A stretch of DNA of 39,798 bases, taken from the NCBI GenBank assembly GCA_022827045.1, contig JAJDTQ010000209.1, positions 1 through 39,798 on the forward strand, in the 5' to 3' direction. The notes below the pieces were generated by a model. The model was not told where the DNA came from. It worked only from the letters and a program-made list of their open reading frames with translations, and searched no databases. The position numbers and the translations under genes are program-made. This document shows, piece by piece, positions 15,711 to 24,624 of the stretch. Every line of letters starts with the position of its first letter. The first letter of the stretch is position 1. The stretch comes from Candidatus Binatia bacterium (lineage in GTDB: Bacteria; Desulfobacterota_B; Binatia; UBA9968; JAJDTQ01).

Positions 15711-16748
15711 CTAGCAGTCCGGCACCAGTATGGGCTTGAGCGCTTCGCCATCGCAGATGAGCTCGAATCCCCGCGGAGCTTCGGAGAGCGGCAGCACGTG
15801 GCTGCGGACCGGGGCGAGGTCGACGGCGCCCGCCGCCAGGAGCTCGGTGGCGCGCTGCCAGGTTTGCCAGATCCGCCGCCCGTGGATGTTCTGCATCACC
15901 GGACACTTGAGCAGCCAGTAGGTGAAGTCGACGGGGATGGCCGCCGGCGGTGCGCCCACCAGCCGGAAGTCGCCGCCCTTGGCCAGCGAATCGAAGACGG
16001 CGTTGAATCCGGCTTCGCTACCCGAAAACTCCATGCCGGCATCGGCCCCGGCGCCTCCGGTCATGTCGTTCACCACACGCGCCAGGTCCTCGCTGCCGGC
16101 ATCCACCGCCCGGTCGGCGCCCATGGTCTCGACCGCGCGGAGACGGAGCGGGTTGATGTCGCAGGCAATGATCCTGCGAGCGCCCAGGGCACGCGCGGCC
16201 GCCACCGCCATCAGGCCGATGGGTCCGCAACCGTTCACCAGCACCGACAGCCCCGAAACGCCCGCGCCCGCGAGGCATGCGTGGACGGCGATGCCGAACG
16301 GTTCGAGCATGGCCGCGGTCTCGTGCGGGAGGTCGGGCGGGTTCGCCCATGCGATGGCCGCGGGCACGGTCAGGTACTCGGCGAACGCGCCGTCGATGTC
16401 GATGCCCGGGTAGCGGGTGTTCTCGCAGAGATGGGCGCGTCCGAGCCGGCACGACCTGCAGTGGCCGCAGAAGATGTGGCTTTCCAGGCTGACCCGGTCG
16501 CCCGTCGCGACGCCCTCGACCCCCGGACCGGCGGCCTCGACCGTGCCCGACACCTCATGGCCTAGCACCCGGGGCAGGACCATCCGGCGCGCCATGCGCG
16601 GCGCCCAGTTGTAGATCTGCATGTCGGTGCCGCAGATCCCGGCCGCGCCGACCCGGATCAACAACTCGCCGGGGCCCGGGTCGCGCGGCGCCAACTCGCG
16701 GACCGCGATGCCGCCGACCTCGGGAGCGATTTTCTGGAGGCTCAGCAA
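15711..16748 (-). CDS. Zinc-containing dehydrogenase, L-threonine 3-dehydrogenase-like
   Basis: This 345-residue MDR dehydrogenase resembles threonine dehydrogenase: AAGICGTDMQIYNWAPR (compare ICGTDVHIYNW in E. coli Tdh), GHE at the catalytic zinc site, the structural zinc lobe ESHIFCGHCRSCRLGRAHLC with four cysteines, LEPFGIAVHACL, and Rossmann motif GCGPIGLMA followed by ACDINPLRL. It starts 6 bases after the dioxygenase beta subunit and is the last gene of a minus-strand operon. In that setting it may oxidise a diol or hydroxy-acid product of the dioxygenase instead of threonine; sequence alone cannot decide. Confidence 0.85.
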   Translation of the reverse strand: MLSLQKIAPEVGGIAVRELAPRDPGPGELLIRVGAAGICGTDMQIYNWAPRMARRMVLPRVLGHEVSGTVEAAGPGVEGVATGDRVSLESHIFCGHCRSCRLGRAHLCENTRYPGIDIDGAFAEYLTVPAAIAWANPPDLPHETAAMLEPFGIAVHACLAGAGVSGLSVLVNGCGPIGLMAVAAARALGARRIIACDINPLRLRAVETMGADRAVDAGSEDLARVVNDMTGGAGADAGMEFSGSEAGFNAVFDSLAKGGDFRLVGAPPAAIPVDFTYWLLKCPVMQNIHGRRIWQTWQRATELLAAGAVDLAPVRSHVLPLSEAPRGFELICDGEALKPILVPDC

Positions 16749-16754
16749 GGCTCT

Positions 16755-17261
16755 CTACAAGTGGTAGATGTCCACCGGCCCTTCGAGCCGGTCGTCGATG
16801 AAGGTGATCTTCTTTCGCGCGATCCTGAGGGCGCCGTCGATGCGCCTGAACGCGAAATCGTAGCGGCTGCCGCGGGTCGCCGCCCCTTTCTTGCCGTAGA
16901 CGTGCACGATGCAGTTGGCGGTGGCCTCGATCGCGTCTCCCTGCGCACTCTCCACCAGCACGTTGCCGATCACGTGCACGGTGCGGTCGAGGGGAAGCGA
17001 CGCCCAGGACTGGCGCGACTCGATGCGGAACACCCGGTCTTCGAGCCGGCCGCGGTTCTTGAGATAGATCAGGTTGAGCTGGGTCTCGGGATCGGTGGTG
17101 GTCTCCTCCTCGCTGGCCCAGGCCGGCGCCCAGTACACGGCGTCCTCGGCGTAGAGGTCGAGCCACTCGTTCCAGCGGCGCCGGTCGAGCAGCATGGCCT
17201 CGCGGTTGATGAGTGCCGCGACTTCGCGCTCCAGCGCGGCGTCGATGCCGTCCGTGCTCAT
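16755..17261 (-). CDS. Aromatic-ring-hydroxylating dioxygenase beta subunit
   Basis: The 168-residue protein is a SnoaL/cystatin-like beta subunit of ring-hydroxylating oxygenases: REAMLLDRRRWNEWLDLYAE (the usual E-A-x-L-L-D...WL.L...D opening), DAVYWAPAW, and a C-terminal FRRIDGALRIARKKITFIDD. It has no metal ligands and serves as the structural partner of the Rieske alpha subunit in an alpha3beta3 complex. The ATG at 17261 overlaps the TGA of an 8-codon mini-reading frame produced by a tandem duplication just upstream (17252-17297). Confidence 0.88.
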   Translation of the reverse strand: MSTDGIDAALEREVAALINREAMLLDRRRWNEWLDLYAEDAVYWAPAWASEEETTTDPETQLNLIYLKNRGRLEDRVFRIESRQSWASLPLDRTVHVIGNVLVESAQGDAIEATANCIVHVYGKKGAATRGSRYDFAFRRIDGALRIARKKITFIDDRLEGPVDIYHL

Positions 17262-17297
17262 CTAGTGCCCCGCCCCGTGCTCATCTAGTGTCCCGCT
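17252..17297. repeat. Tandem duplication of the oxygenase alpha-stop/beta-start junction
   Basis: Two 23-base units (17252-17274 and 17275-17297) differ at two positions. On the minus strand each carries CACTAGATGAGCACG. The first copy supplies the alpha stop TAG and, next to it, an ATG that opens an 8-codon frame. The TGA of that frame overlaps the true beta start in the second copy. The arrangement keeps alpha-to-beta translational coupling with an intervening mini-frame. Confidence 0.85.
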
Positions 17298-18619
17298 CCG
17301 TTCTCCAGCCGATCGAGCCATGCGCGGTAGAAACCGAGGAACATTCCCTCGTGTTCCCAGTCGGGGCAGGACGCCACCGGCTCGAAGCCCAGGTCACAGG
17401 CGCCTTGGTCGGGGCCGGTGACCAGGGCATCCAGGCCGCGGGTCATGTCGTTCCACTGGCTCGGCGGCCCCGTAGAGCCGTCCTGGACGGCTTCGAGCGC
17501 GGCGGCGTCGTCCGATGTCGCCATCCCGGCCGTCAGGTAGAAGTCCTCGAACTTCCTGAGGCGCGCCGCCCGCGCCGTCCGGCTCTCTCCCCTGGGCGCG
17601 ATGCAGTAGACCGAGACCTCGGTCAAGGCGGGAGAGATGGGTTTCACCAGACGGATCTGCGTCGACGGGTTGTCCATCAGCATGACGTTGGGAAACACGT
17701 GGAGGTTGCGGCCGCGGTTGAGGATCCAGTTGACCTCCGCCGGCTTGAGGTTCTCTTCGAGCCACGCCCGCGCCTCGTAGATCGGGCGGACGTGCGGCGT
17801 GATGTGTTGCGCCCACAGCCCCATGTGGCCGTTGCCCAGGTCGTAGGTGCCGCTGGGAACCTTGCCCCGGATGCGCCCGGACTCGGTCCGTCCCATCCCG
17901 GCGGTGGCGTCCCGGGCTTCGCGCTGGGCCGTGGTGGCGGCGAACACGCTGTGGAGGGTGGTCACGTGGTAGCCGTCGACGCTGTTCTCGGACTGGAGTT
18001 TCCAGTTGCCGTGGACCACGTAGGTGGAGCAGCCGGGCACGACTTCCAGCCCGTCCCGCGCCTGGTCGGCCAGGAGGTCGATCCAGCGCGCCGCGGCCGC
18101 CAGGTGGTCCTGGAGCGCGGGCACGTCGCTCCTCAGGCTCCCGAACACGAACCCTTTGTAGGAGTCGAGGGCGCCGATCCGGCGGAGGTCGAAGCGCCCG
18201 CCCGACCGTTCCTCGGCGGCGTAGCCCAACTCCTCGTTCTTGATGCTGATGCAGCGTCCGCCGCGGTCGTACACCCAGCCGTGGAAACGGCAGGTGAGCA
18301 CATTCACGTTTCCCTGCTTGAGCGGGGTCAGCACCGCGCCCCGGTGGGAGCAGGAATTGATGTAGCAGCCAAGCGACCCATCCGTCTGGCGCATCACGAA
18401 AACCGGCTGGCGGCCGATTTCCGTCGCCCAGTAGTCGCCCGGCTTCTCCACCTGGCTTTCGTGGCAGAGGAAGACCCAACCGCCCTCGAAGATGCGCTCG
18501 ATCTCCGCTTCGAATACCGCCTCGTCGGTGTAGACGGCCCGGTCGACGCGGAAGACTCCCTCGTCGATCCGGTCATCGACCAGGTCGCGGAAGCTGCGTG
18601 ATTGGGCGGTGCTGCTCAT
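17285..18619 (-). CDS. Rieske-type aromatic-ring-hydroxylating dioxygenase alpha subunit
   Basis: This 444-residue catalytic subunit has the Rieske [2Fe-2S] motif C90-S-H92...C110-R-F-H113 (NSCSHRGA, LTCRFHGW). The catalytic domain has ENSVDGYHVTTLH with D215, H218 and H223 at the mononuclear iron site, and a TSDDAAALEAVQDG segment supplying the usual acidic ligand. It would add O2 across a ring or a C-H bond using electrons from a ferredoxin and reductase that are not encoded nearby. ATG 18619 has GGGTGGGGG upstream; GTG 18631 is an alternative. It lies 43 bases after the aminotransferase stop and is followed by beta and a dehydrogenase, a typical dioxygenase-dehydrogenase operon. Substrate unknown. 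Confidence 0.9.
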   Translation of the reverse strand: MSSTAQSRSFRDLVDDRIDEGVFRVDRAVYTDEAVFEAEIERIFEGGWVFLCHESQVEKPGDYWATEIGRQPVFVMRQTDGSLGCYINSCSHRGAVLTPLKQGNVNVLTCRFHGWVYDRGGRCISIKNEELGYAAEERSGGRFDLRRIGALDSYKGFVFGSLRSDVPALQDHLAAAARWIDLLADQARDGLEVVPGCSTYVVHGNWKLQSENSVDGYHVTTLHSVFAATTAQREARDATAGMGRTESGRIRGKVPSGTYDLGNGHMGLWAQHITPHVRPIYEARAWLEENLKPAEVNWILNRGRNLHVFPNVMLMDNPSTQIRLVKPISPALTEVSVYCIAPRGESRTARAARLRKFEDFYLTAGMATSDDAAALEAVQDGSTGPPSQWNDMTRGLDALVTGPDQGACDLGFEPVASCPDWEHEGMFLGFYRAWLDRLENGAGH

Positions 18620-18662
18620 GACATCCCCCACCCGGACGTCCAGGCGACCGGGGTCAGTTCCG

Positions 18663-19835
18663 TCAACTGCCGGCGTAGACCCTTTCGATGGCGCCCACCG
18701 CGTCCGTCACCGGAACGTCGGCGCCCTCTTCCTTGAGGATCTGGCCGAGTGCCTGGACCAGCGCGACCACATTCTCCCTCCGGCTGGACTCTCCCATCAA
18801 CCCGATGCGCCAAGTCTTGCCGGCAAGGGCGCCAAGGCCGCCGCCGATCTCGATGTTGAAGTCCAGTAGCAGGCGCTTGCGGATGGCGCCGTCGTTGAGT
18901 CCCTCGGGGATCTTGACGCTGTTGAGCATCCACAGGCGATGGCCCTCCTGGGAGGCAAGGGGGATGCCCAGCACCTCCAGGCCGGCCACGAGCGCCCGGT
19001 GGTTCAACTCGTGGCGTGCGAAGCGGGCCTCCAGGCCTTCGTTCTCGACCTCGCTCAGGGCCGCGTGGAGGCCGTAGTTCATGGAGATGGGGGCGGTGTG
19101 GTGGTAGGCGCGGTCCTCGCCCCAGTAGCGCGCGATCATGGTGAGGTCCAGGTACCAACTCTTGACCTTGCCCTTGCGCTGGCCCAGCTTGTCGCGCGCG
19201 GCCTGGTTGAAGGACACCGGCGACAGCCCGGGAGGGCAGCTCAGACACTTTTGCGTGCCGCTGTAGGCGGCGTCGACGTTCCAGGCGTCGAGGGTCACCG
19301 GACAGCCCCCGAGCGAGGTCACGGTGTCCAGCACCAGCAGGGCGCCGGCGTCGTGGGCGAGCCGGGAGACCTCCTCCACGGGCTGCCACACGCCGGTGGA
19401 GGTCTCAGCGTGCACCAGGGTCACGATGTCTACCTTGTTTTCCTTGAGGGCCTGCTCCACCTGTTCGGGCCGGATGATCTCGCCCCAGGGGGCCTCGACC
19501 TTGACGAGGTTGCCGCCCAGCCGCTCGACGATGTCGGCCATGCGGGTGCCGAAGACGCCGTTGACGCACACCAGCACGGTGTCGCCTTCCTCGATGAGGT
19601 TCACGAGGCAGGTCTCCATGCCAGCGCTGCCGGTGCCCGACACCGGGAAGGTCAGCTCGTTCTCGGTGTGGAACAGCCGGCGCAGCATGGTCTTGCTCTC
19701 TTCCATGATCTTGAAGAATTCCGGGTCCAGATGACCGACCACCGGGGCCGACAGCGCCTCCAGCACACGCGGATGCGGGTTGCTGGGGCCGGGTCCGAGG
19801 AGAATTCTCTTGGGCGGGTTCAACGGCGAAGCCAT
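18663..19835 (-). CDS. Class V aminotransferase, alanine-glyoxylate / serine-pyruvate type
   Basis: The 390-residue PLP enzyme matches the AGXT branch: LLGPGPSNPHPRVLEAL at the N-terminus, SGTGSAGMETCLVNL for cofactor phosphate binding, LVLDTVTSLGGCP with the PLP-ring aspartate at 170, lysine K196 in YSGTQKCLSCPPG, and the C-terminal RIGLMGESSRRENV. It would move amino groups between alanine or serine and glyoxylate or pyruvate. The start at 19835 has AGGAG seven bases upstream; an in-frame extension to 19979 lacks a site and runs against the divergent tilS. It is first in the operon with the Rieske oxygenase, suggesting it feeds or drains small acids from that pathway (inference). Confidence 0.9.
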   Translation of the reverse strand: MASPLNPPKRILLGPGPSNPHPRVLEALSAPVVGHLDPEFFKIMEESKTMLRRLFHTENELTFPVSGTGSAGMETCLVNLIEEGDTVLVCVNGVFGTRMADIVERLGGNLVKVEAPWGEIIRPEQVEQALKENKVDIVTLVHAETSTGVWQPVEEVSRLAHDAGALLVLDTVTSLGGCPVTLDAWNVDAAYSGTQKCLSCPPGLSPVSFNQAARDKLGQRKGKVKSWYLDLTMIARYWGEDRAYHHTAPISMNYGLHAALSEVENEGLEARFARHELNHRALVAGLEVLGIPLASQEGHRLWMLNSVKIPEGLNDGAIRKRLLLDFNIEIGGGLGALAGKTWRIGLMGESSRRENVVALVQALGQILKEEGADVPVTDAVGAIERVYAGS

Positions 19836-19965
19836 GCGGTTGCTCCTTGGGTTATTGCAATTTTCCTTGGGTTTCTTTGTTTGTGGGCGGCTCGGGCGCG
19901 GTGTATCCTGATATTTTTCAAGGTAATAGCACCCGCGAAGCGGGGCCACAAACCTTCCTGCCTCC

Positions 19966-21423
19966 ATGAACCTCGACAAACAGTTGGCGGAAACCCTGGT
20001 CCGGACCGGTATGCTGGCACCCGGTGACGCGGTGCTGGTGGGGGTGTCGGGCGGCCCGGATTCCGTTGCATTGCTGCATATCCTTCACGAGATCGCCGCC
20101 TCCCTCCGCCTCCGTCTGGAGGTGGCCCACGCCGAGCACGGCATCCGCGGGGACGAGAGCCGTGACGACGCCGAATTCGTCCGCGGAATCGCCGCCGGGT
20201 TATTGCTGCCGTTCCATCTCGCGCGCCTGGAACTGGCGGGGTCGGGCCGGGACCGCCGTTCCGGAAACGTCGAGGCCCTGGCGCGGGAGCGGCGTTACCG
20301 GTTCTTCGCTGACGTGGCGGCTAAACGGAAAATCGCCAGGGTGGCGGTGGGGCACAACCGCGACGACCAGTTGGAAACCATGTTCATGTGGCTGCTCCGG
20401 GGCTGTGGCCCGGAGGGGCTGCGGGGAATGCCGGCGGTGCGCCCCCTGGCGCGGGACGTCGGCGGGGCCGAAGAGGCCGTGTTGATCCGTCCGCTTCTGG
20501 ATGTCTCCCGCGGCGACATCCTCGCCTTCCTGGAGAGCCGGGGTCTCGAGCACCGGGAGGACCGCACCAACCGCGACTCCCGCTACCTGCGGAACTGGAT
20601 CCGCCTGAACCTCCTGCCGGGGCTCCGGGACCGCAGCGACGGCGGCCTGGAGGAGCGGCTGGGCCGCCTGGGCGGGATGCTGCGGTCCGACAACGCGCTC
20701 CTGGAGCGATGGGTCGCCGAGGTCTATCCGCGGGTCGCTCACGGAGACGCGTTGGACCGCGCGGCTTTTCTCGGGCTCGAACCCGGCCTCCAGGCGCGGA
20801 TGCTGCGCTCCTGGCTCGGCCGCGGACTGGGGACGCTCCGGCGCATCGGTTTCGTCCACGTGGACGCCGTCCTGAAGGTCATCGAGGCGGCCGCCCCTCA
20901 CGGCAGGGTGTCCCTGCCGGGTTCCTGGATCGTGGTCCGGGAGTACGATTCCGTGCGGCTGGTCCGGTCCGCCGGCGCCTCCCGGCCGGAGGACTACTGC
21001 TACGCGCTACCGTTGGAGGGTGATGTGGAGATCCCCGAGGCCGGAGTCCGGGTCACGGCGTGGCGCTCCGACAGCCGGGAACGCCCGGAAGGCGGTTTCG
21101 AGGCGGCCTTCGATCTCACCCGGGTGGAGCGCGCCGGCGGCGAGCTCCGAATGCGCAATTTCCGGCCCGGCGACCGGCTCCGGCCCCTGGGCATGGCCGG
21201 ACACAAGAAGCTGAAGGACCTATTCATCGACCTGAAGGTCCCTCGCTCCCGGCGCCGCACCCTGCCCCTGCTTCTGGCGGGCGAAGAGATCCTGTGGGTT
21301 CCCGGTTGCGCCCGGAGCGATTTCGCCAGGGTGGAACCCGATACCGGCGCCGTCTGGCGGGTGAGAATCTCCGGCAGAACGCTGGCGCCATCCCCCTCGC
21401 CCTCTGGGAGAGGGTCGGGGTGA
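19966..21423 (+). CDS. tilS: tRNA(Ile)-lysidine synthetase
   Basis: This 485-residue cytosolic enzyme makes lysidine at C34 of the CAU-anticodon isoleucine tRNA, essential for reading AUA. The N-type ATP pyrophosphatase loop is [11 protein letters not shown] (27-37), followed by [37 protein letters not shown] and the [18 protein letters not shown] block. The TilS C-terminal domain carries [20 protein letters not shown] and [12 protein letters not shown]. The last 12 or so residues ([12 protein letters not shown]) come from a GC-rich repeat that also provides the TGA stop, so the tail is repeat-derived. No clear ribosome site precedes the ATG. The gene is divergent from the aminotransferase. 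Confidence 0.93.
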   Translation: MNLDKQLAETLVRTGMLAPGDAVLVGVSGGPDSVALLHILHEIAASLRLRLEVAHAEHGIRGDESRDDAEFVRGIAAGLLLPFHLARLELAGSGRDRRSGNVEALARERRYRFFADVAAKRKIARVAVGHNRDDQLETMFMWLLRGCGPEGLRGMPAVRPLARDVGGAEEAVLIRPLLDVSRGDILAFLESRGLEHREDRTNRDSRYLRNWIRLNLLPGLRDRSDGGLEERLGRLGGMLRSDNALLERWVAEVYPRVAHGDALDRAAFLGLEPGLQARMLRSWLGRGLGTLRRIGFVHVDAVLKVIEAAAPHGRVSLPGSWIVVREYDSVRLVRSAGASRPEDYCYALPLEGDVEIPEAGVRVTAWRSDSRERPEGGFEAAFDLTRVERAGGELRMRNFRPGDRLRPLGMAGHKKLKDLFIDLKVPRSRRRTLPLLLAGEEILWVPGCARSDFARVEPDTGAVWRVRISGRTLAPSPSPSGRGSG

Positions 21424-21426
21424 GGG
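21394..21426. repeat. GC-rich hairpin repeat, copy 1 (overlaps the tilS 3' end)
   Basis: A 33-base element, beginning CCCTCGCCCTCTGGGAGAGG and ending TCGGGGTGAGGG, shares its layout with copies at 33725-33757 and 34857-34889. CCCTC...GAGGG arms form a hairpin. The TGA within GGGTGAGGG is the stop codon of tilS. Confidence 0.85.
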
Positions 21427-21435
21427 TGCCCTCGG

Positions 21436-21464
21436 TTGACTTGGGCCGTTCCGGTTCTTATTGA
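21436..21464 (+). promoter_or_regulatory. Possible ftsH promoter
   Basis: TTGACT (21436-21441), a 17-base spacer and TATTGA (21459-21464) lie in the only low-GC stretch between tilS and ftsH. The -35 is good and the -10 weak. A second weak pair (TTGAAG, TTAACG) overlaps further downstream. Transcription could equally continue from tilS. Confidence 0.35.
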
Positions 21465-21528
21465 ATTGAAGTAGGCATACCCGTGTGTTAACGTTTTCCG
21501 GGGATTGAGTAGGTTGGAGAAACCACCT

Positions 21529-23361
21529 TTGAACCAAGCGACCAAAAACCTCGCCCTGTGGCTCGTCCTGGGGCTGATGTTCCTGCTGTTGTTCAACGTC
21601 TTCACCCGGCAGCAGGGGCGGGAGCCCGAGATCATCTTCAGCGACTTCTGGTCCGCGGTGGAGCGCGGCGACGTGCAGGAGGTGACGATCCAGGGCCAGC
21701 ACGTCCACGGCAAGTACCAGAGCGGCGAGCGCTTCCGGACCTTTTCGCCCAGCGACCCGGACATGGTGAAGACGCTGCGGGAGAAGAACATCCGCATCGC
21801 CGCCAAGCCCGAGGACGATTCCCCGTGGTATTTCGTCCTGTTGGTCAACTGGTTCCCCATGCTGCTGCTCATAGGCGTCTGGATCTTCTTCATGCGCCAG
21901 ATGCAGGTGGGGGGCGGCAAGGCCATGTCCTTCGGCAAGAGCCGGGCGCGCCTGCTGAACGAGAACCAGGCGCGGGTCACGTTCAGCGACGTCGCCGGGG
22001 TGGACGAAGCCAAGGATGAGCTCCAGGAAGTCATCGCCTTCCTCAAGGACCCCAAGAAATTCACCCGCCTGGGCGGACGCATCCCCAAGGGCTGTTTGCT
22101 GGTGGGCCCGCCGGGCACCGGCAAGACCCTGCTGGCCCGGGCCATCGCGGGTGAGGCCGGTGTGCCGTTCTTCAGCATCAGCGGCTCGGATTTCGTCGAG
22201 ATGTTCGTGGGCGTGGGCGCTTCGCGGGTGCGCGACCTGTTCGTGCAGGCCAAGAAGCAGGCGCCGTGCATCGTCTTCGTGGACGAGATCGACGCGGTCG
22301 GGCGCCAGCGCGGCGCCGGCCTGGGCGGCGGACACGACGAACGCGAGCAGACCCTCAACCAGTTGCTGGTGGAGATGGACGGCTTCGAGGCCAACGACGG
22401 CGTGATCCTCATCGCCGCCACCAACCGGCCCGACGTGCTGGACCCGGCGCTGCTTCGGCCGGGGCGATTCGACCGCCGGGTGGTGGTGCCGCGGCCCGAC
22501 GTCAAGGGGCGCGAGGGCATCCTGGCGGTGCACAGCAGGCAGGTGCCCCTGGACGGCGATGTCGACATCCGGGTGCTGGCCCGGGGGACCCCGGGTTTCG
22601 CCGGCGCGGATCTCGAGAACCTGGTGAACGAGGCGGCCCTGCTCGCGGCGCGGAACGACAAGGACAAGGTCAACATGAATGACTTTGAGCTTGCCAAGGA
22701 CAAGGTCATGATGGGGACCGAGCGCAAGAGCATGATCATCAGCGATGAGGAAAAGCGCAACACCGCCTATCACGAGTCCGGCCACGCGCTGGTGGCCAAG
22801 CTCCTGCCGGGGGCGGATCCGGTCCACAAGGTGACCATCATCCCGCGCGGCATGGCGCTGGGGCTGACCCAGCAGCTGCCCATGGACGAGCGCCACAGCC
22901 AGGACAAGCAGCATCTCCTGAACAACGTCACCATCCTGTTCGGCGGCCGCGTCGCCGAGGAGTTAGTCCTCGACCATATGACCACGGGCGCCGGCAACGA
23001 CATCGAGCGCGCCACCGAGATCGCCCACCGGATGGTCTGCGAGTGGGGCATGAGCGAGAAGCTGGGGCCCATGACCTTCGGCAAGAAGGAAGAGCAGATC
23101 TTTCTCGGACGCGATTTCACCCAGCAGCAGGACTACTCCGAGAGCACCGCGGTGGAGATCGACAGGGAGGTCCGGCACATCATCCAGGAGTGCTACAACC
23201 AGGCCAGGGAGATCCTGACCACCCACCTCGAGCTCCTGCACCGGGTCGCCAGGGAGCTGCTGGACAAGGAAGTGCTGGACGGCGCGGAGATCGACGTCAT
23301 CGTCAAGGACTACATGGGAGACGGCAGTCCCGACCTGCCCACGACGCCCGTTCCCGCGTAG
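21529..23361 (+). CDS. ftsH: ATP-dependent zinc metalloprotease FtsH
   Basis: This 610-residue membrane AAA+ protease degrades misfolded membrane proteins and short-lived regulators. Two membrane helices (about 7-25 and 101-121) flank a small periplasmic domain. The AAA module has Walker A GPPGTGKT (193-200), Walker [13 protein letters not shown], the pore loop MFVGVGA and the SRH segment [20 protein letters not shown]. The zinc protease has HESGH (415-419) and a distal acidic ligand in [12 protein letters not shown] start it at TTG 21529 ([12 protein letters not shown]) because GGAG lies nine bases upstream and FtsH proteins begin this way; an upstream TTG at 21505 is less likely. The stop codon lies in a palindrome. 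Confidence 0.95.
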   Translation: MNQATKNLALWLVLGLMFLLLFNVFTRQQGREPEIIFSDFWSAVERGDVQEVTIQGQHVHGKYQSGERFRTFSPSDPDMVKTLREKNIRIAAKPEDDSPWYFVLLVNWFPMLLLIGVWIFFMRQMQVGGGKAMSFGKSRARLLNENQARVTFSDVAGVDEAKDELQEVIAFLKDPKKFTRLGGRIPKGCLLVGPPGTGKTLLARAIAGEAGVPFFSISGSDFVEMFVGVGASRVRDLFVQAKKQAPCIVFVDEIDAVGRQRGAGLGGGHDEREQTLNQLLVEMDGFEANDGVILIAATNRPDVLDPALLRPGRFDRRVVVPRPDVKGREGILAVHSRQVPLDGDVDIRVLARGTPGFAGADLENLVNEAALLAARNDKDKVNMNDFELAKDKVMMGTERKSMIISDEEKRNTAYHESGHALVAKLLPGADPVHKVTIIPRGMALGLTQQLPMDERHSQDKQHLLNNVTILFGGRVAEELVLDHMTTGAGNDIERATEIAHRMVCEWGMSEKLGPMTFGKKEEQIFLGRDFTQQQDYSESTAVEIDREVRHIIQECYNQAREILTTHLELLHRVARELLDKEVLDGAEIDVIVKDYMGDGSPDLPTTPVPA

Positions 23362-23385
23362 GGGCGGGTTCAAACCCCGCCTACG
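23357..23385. repeat. GTAGGGGCGGGTT-type hairpin at the ftsH stop
   Basis: CGTAGGGGCGGGTT faces AACCCCGCCTACG around a CA loop, an imperfect inverted repeat of 29 bases. The ftsH stop TAG (23359-23361) is inside the left arm. Without a T-run it is more likely a dispersed repeat or mRNA-stabilising hairpin than a classic terminator. Confidence 0.6.
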
Positions 23386-23462
23386 CCCGCACCGCGCTGC
23401 CGGTCGACATGGGCTGCAGGGGCGGGCGAGTTGACCCCCCTCTCAGCGTCCCGAGTCTACCG

Positions 23463-24374
23463 ATGCGAACGAAGCGAAACCGGCCCGAGTCGTTATCGTT
23501 CGGCGACTCCGGCCCGGAACCGGACCCGGTGCTGGTGACGCGCCATGGGCAGGTGGACATGCGTTCCCGCACCGCGGTGATGGGCATCCTGAACGTCACC
23601 CCGGATTCCTTTTCCGACGGAGGCCGCTACCCCGATATCGAGTCGGCGGTGGCCCGAGGTGTCGAGATGGCCCGGCAGGGTGCGAGCATCGTGGACGTGG
23701 GCGGAGAATCGACGCGCCCGGGGGCCGCGCCGGTCTCGGCGGCCGAGGAACTGGAGCGGGTTGCCCCGGTGATCCGCAAGCTGCGGCGGCGGGTCGACGT
23801 GCCCATAAGCATCGACACCTACAAGGAGGAGGTGGCCCGCGGGGCGCTGGCGGCGGGCGCGGACATGGTCAACGACGTCAGCGCCCTGCGGTTCGACCCC
23901 GCCATGGCCGGGCTGGTGGCCCGGGAAGGCGTTCCGGTGGTGCTGATGCACATGAAGGGCCGGCCCCGGACCATGCAGATCGCGCCGCGCTATCGCGACG
24001 TGGTCGGGGAGGTGGCCGGCTTTCTTCGGGAACGCGTCGCCTTTGCCGTGAGCAAAGGCGTTGCGGCGGAACGCATCGTGGTGGATCCCGGCATCGGCTT
24101 CGGCAAGGACCTGGACCACAACCTGGCATTGCTCCGGAGCCTGGGCGCGCTGGCGTCCCTGGGCCGGCCGGTCCTGGTGGGTCTCTCGCGGAAGGCATTC
24201 CTCGGCCGCTTGCAGGAAACCGCGGGACCGGAGAGCCGGTTGGCGGGAAGCCTCGCCGGTGCGTCCGCGGCGGTGCTGGCCGGAGTCCACATGGTGCGGG
24301 TGCACGACGTGCTGGAGACTTGCAGGGCCGTGCGGGTGGCGGACGCGATCCGCGGAGCCCGTGAAACCCGATGA
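23463..24374 (+). CDS. folP: Dihydropteroate synthase
   Basis: The 303-residue TIM barrel condenses pterin pyrophosphate with p-aminobenzoate in folate synthesis. Signature 1 is VMGILNVTPDSFSDGG (39-54) and signature 2 is IVDVGGESTRPGA. The barrel then shows VPISIDTYKEEVA, DMVNDVSALRFDPAM, VVLMHMKGRPRTMQ and VVDPGIGFGKDLDHN, all at pterin- or phosphate-contact positions. No strong ribosome site is seen before ATG 23463, although the preceding 100 bases contain only the ftsH hairpin, so co-transcription with ftsH is likely. The 30 or so residues before signature 1 resemble the usual variable N-terminus. Complete. Confidence 0.94.
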   Translation: MRTKRNRPESLSFGDSGPEPDPVLVTRHGQVDMRSRTAVMGILNVTPDSFSDGGRYPDIESAVARGVEMARQGASIVDVGGESTRPGAAPVSAAEELERVAPVIRKLRRRVDVPISIDTYKEEVARGALAAGADMVNDVSALRFDPAMAGLVAREGVPVVLMHMKGRPRTMQIAPRYRDVVGEVAGFLRERVAFAVSKGVAAERIVVDPGIGFGKDLDHNLALLRSLGALASLGRPVLVGLSRKAFLGRLQETAGPESRLAGSLAGASAAVLAGVHMVRVHDVLETCRAVRVADAIRGARETR

Positions 24375-24578
24375 CCTGAATCGCAGAAACGGGGTTGACC
24401 GGACCATCGTCACCGCGGAGCGGAAGAGGAAGACGGAAAGCACGCGGGCCGAAATACATCGAGCATGACATGGCCCGTTATGCACGGACGCCGGATGGGG
24501 ACGGGACATCCGCTTGCGGGCTGTGCGGAATGGTTGTAAGGTTATCGCAATTACCCGCTGGCAGCGTGCTGTCGGCTC
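24375..24578. other. Gap after folP with no recognised gene
   Basis: About 200 bases between folP and the terminator. No open frame has a family resemblance. The stretch around 24530-24560 (TTGTAAGGTTATCGCAATTA) is AT-richer than its surroundings and could hold a weak promoter, but no convincing -35/-10 pair was found. Confidence 0.4.
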
Positions 24579-24614
24579 AAGGGCTGCTCCAAGAGAGCGG
24601 CCCTTGCTTTTTTT
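24579..24614 (+). terminator. Rho-independent terminator
   Basis: AAGGGCTGCTC (24579-24589) pairs with GAGCGGCCCTT (24595-24605), with one bulge, around a five-base loop. A run of seven T follows at 24608-24614. This is the clearest intrinsic terminator in the window. It would close the tilS-ftsH-folP transcript, or an unrecognised small RNA from 24375-24578, ten bases before the next gene. Confidence 0.8.
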
Positions 24615-24624
24615 GGGGACGGAC

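Noticed and set aside
17213..18601. Long plus-strand open frame of about 460 codons opposite the Rieske alpha gene
   Set aside because: It is antisense to a protein with clear Rieske and iron motifs, has low-complexity A/V/R/G composition and no family resemblance: a high-GC shadow frame.
23357..23385. Rho-independent terminator of ftsH
   Set aside because: The hairpin contains the stop codon in its stem and has no T-run; recorded as a repeat.
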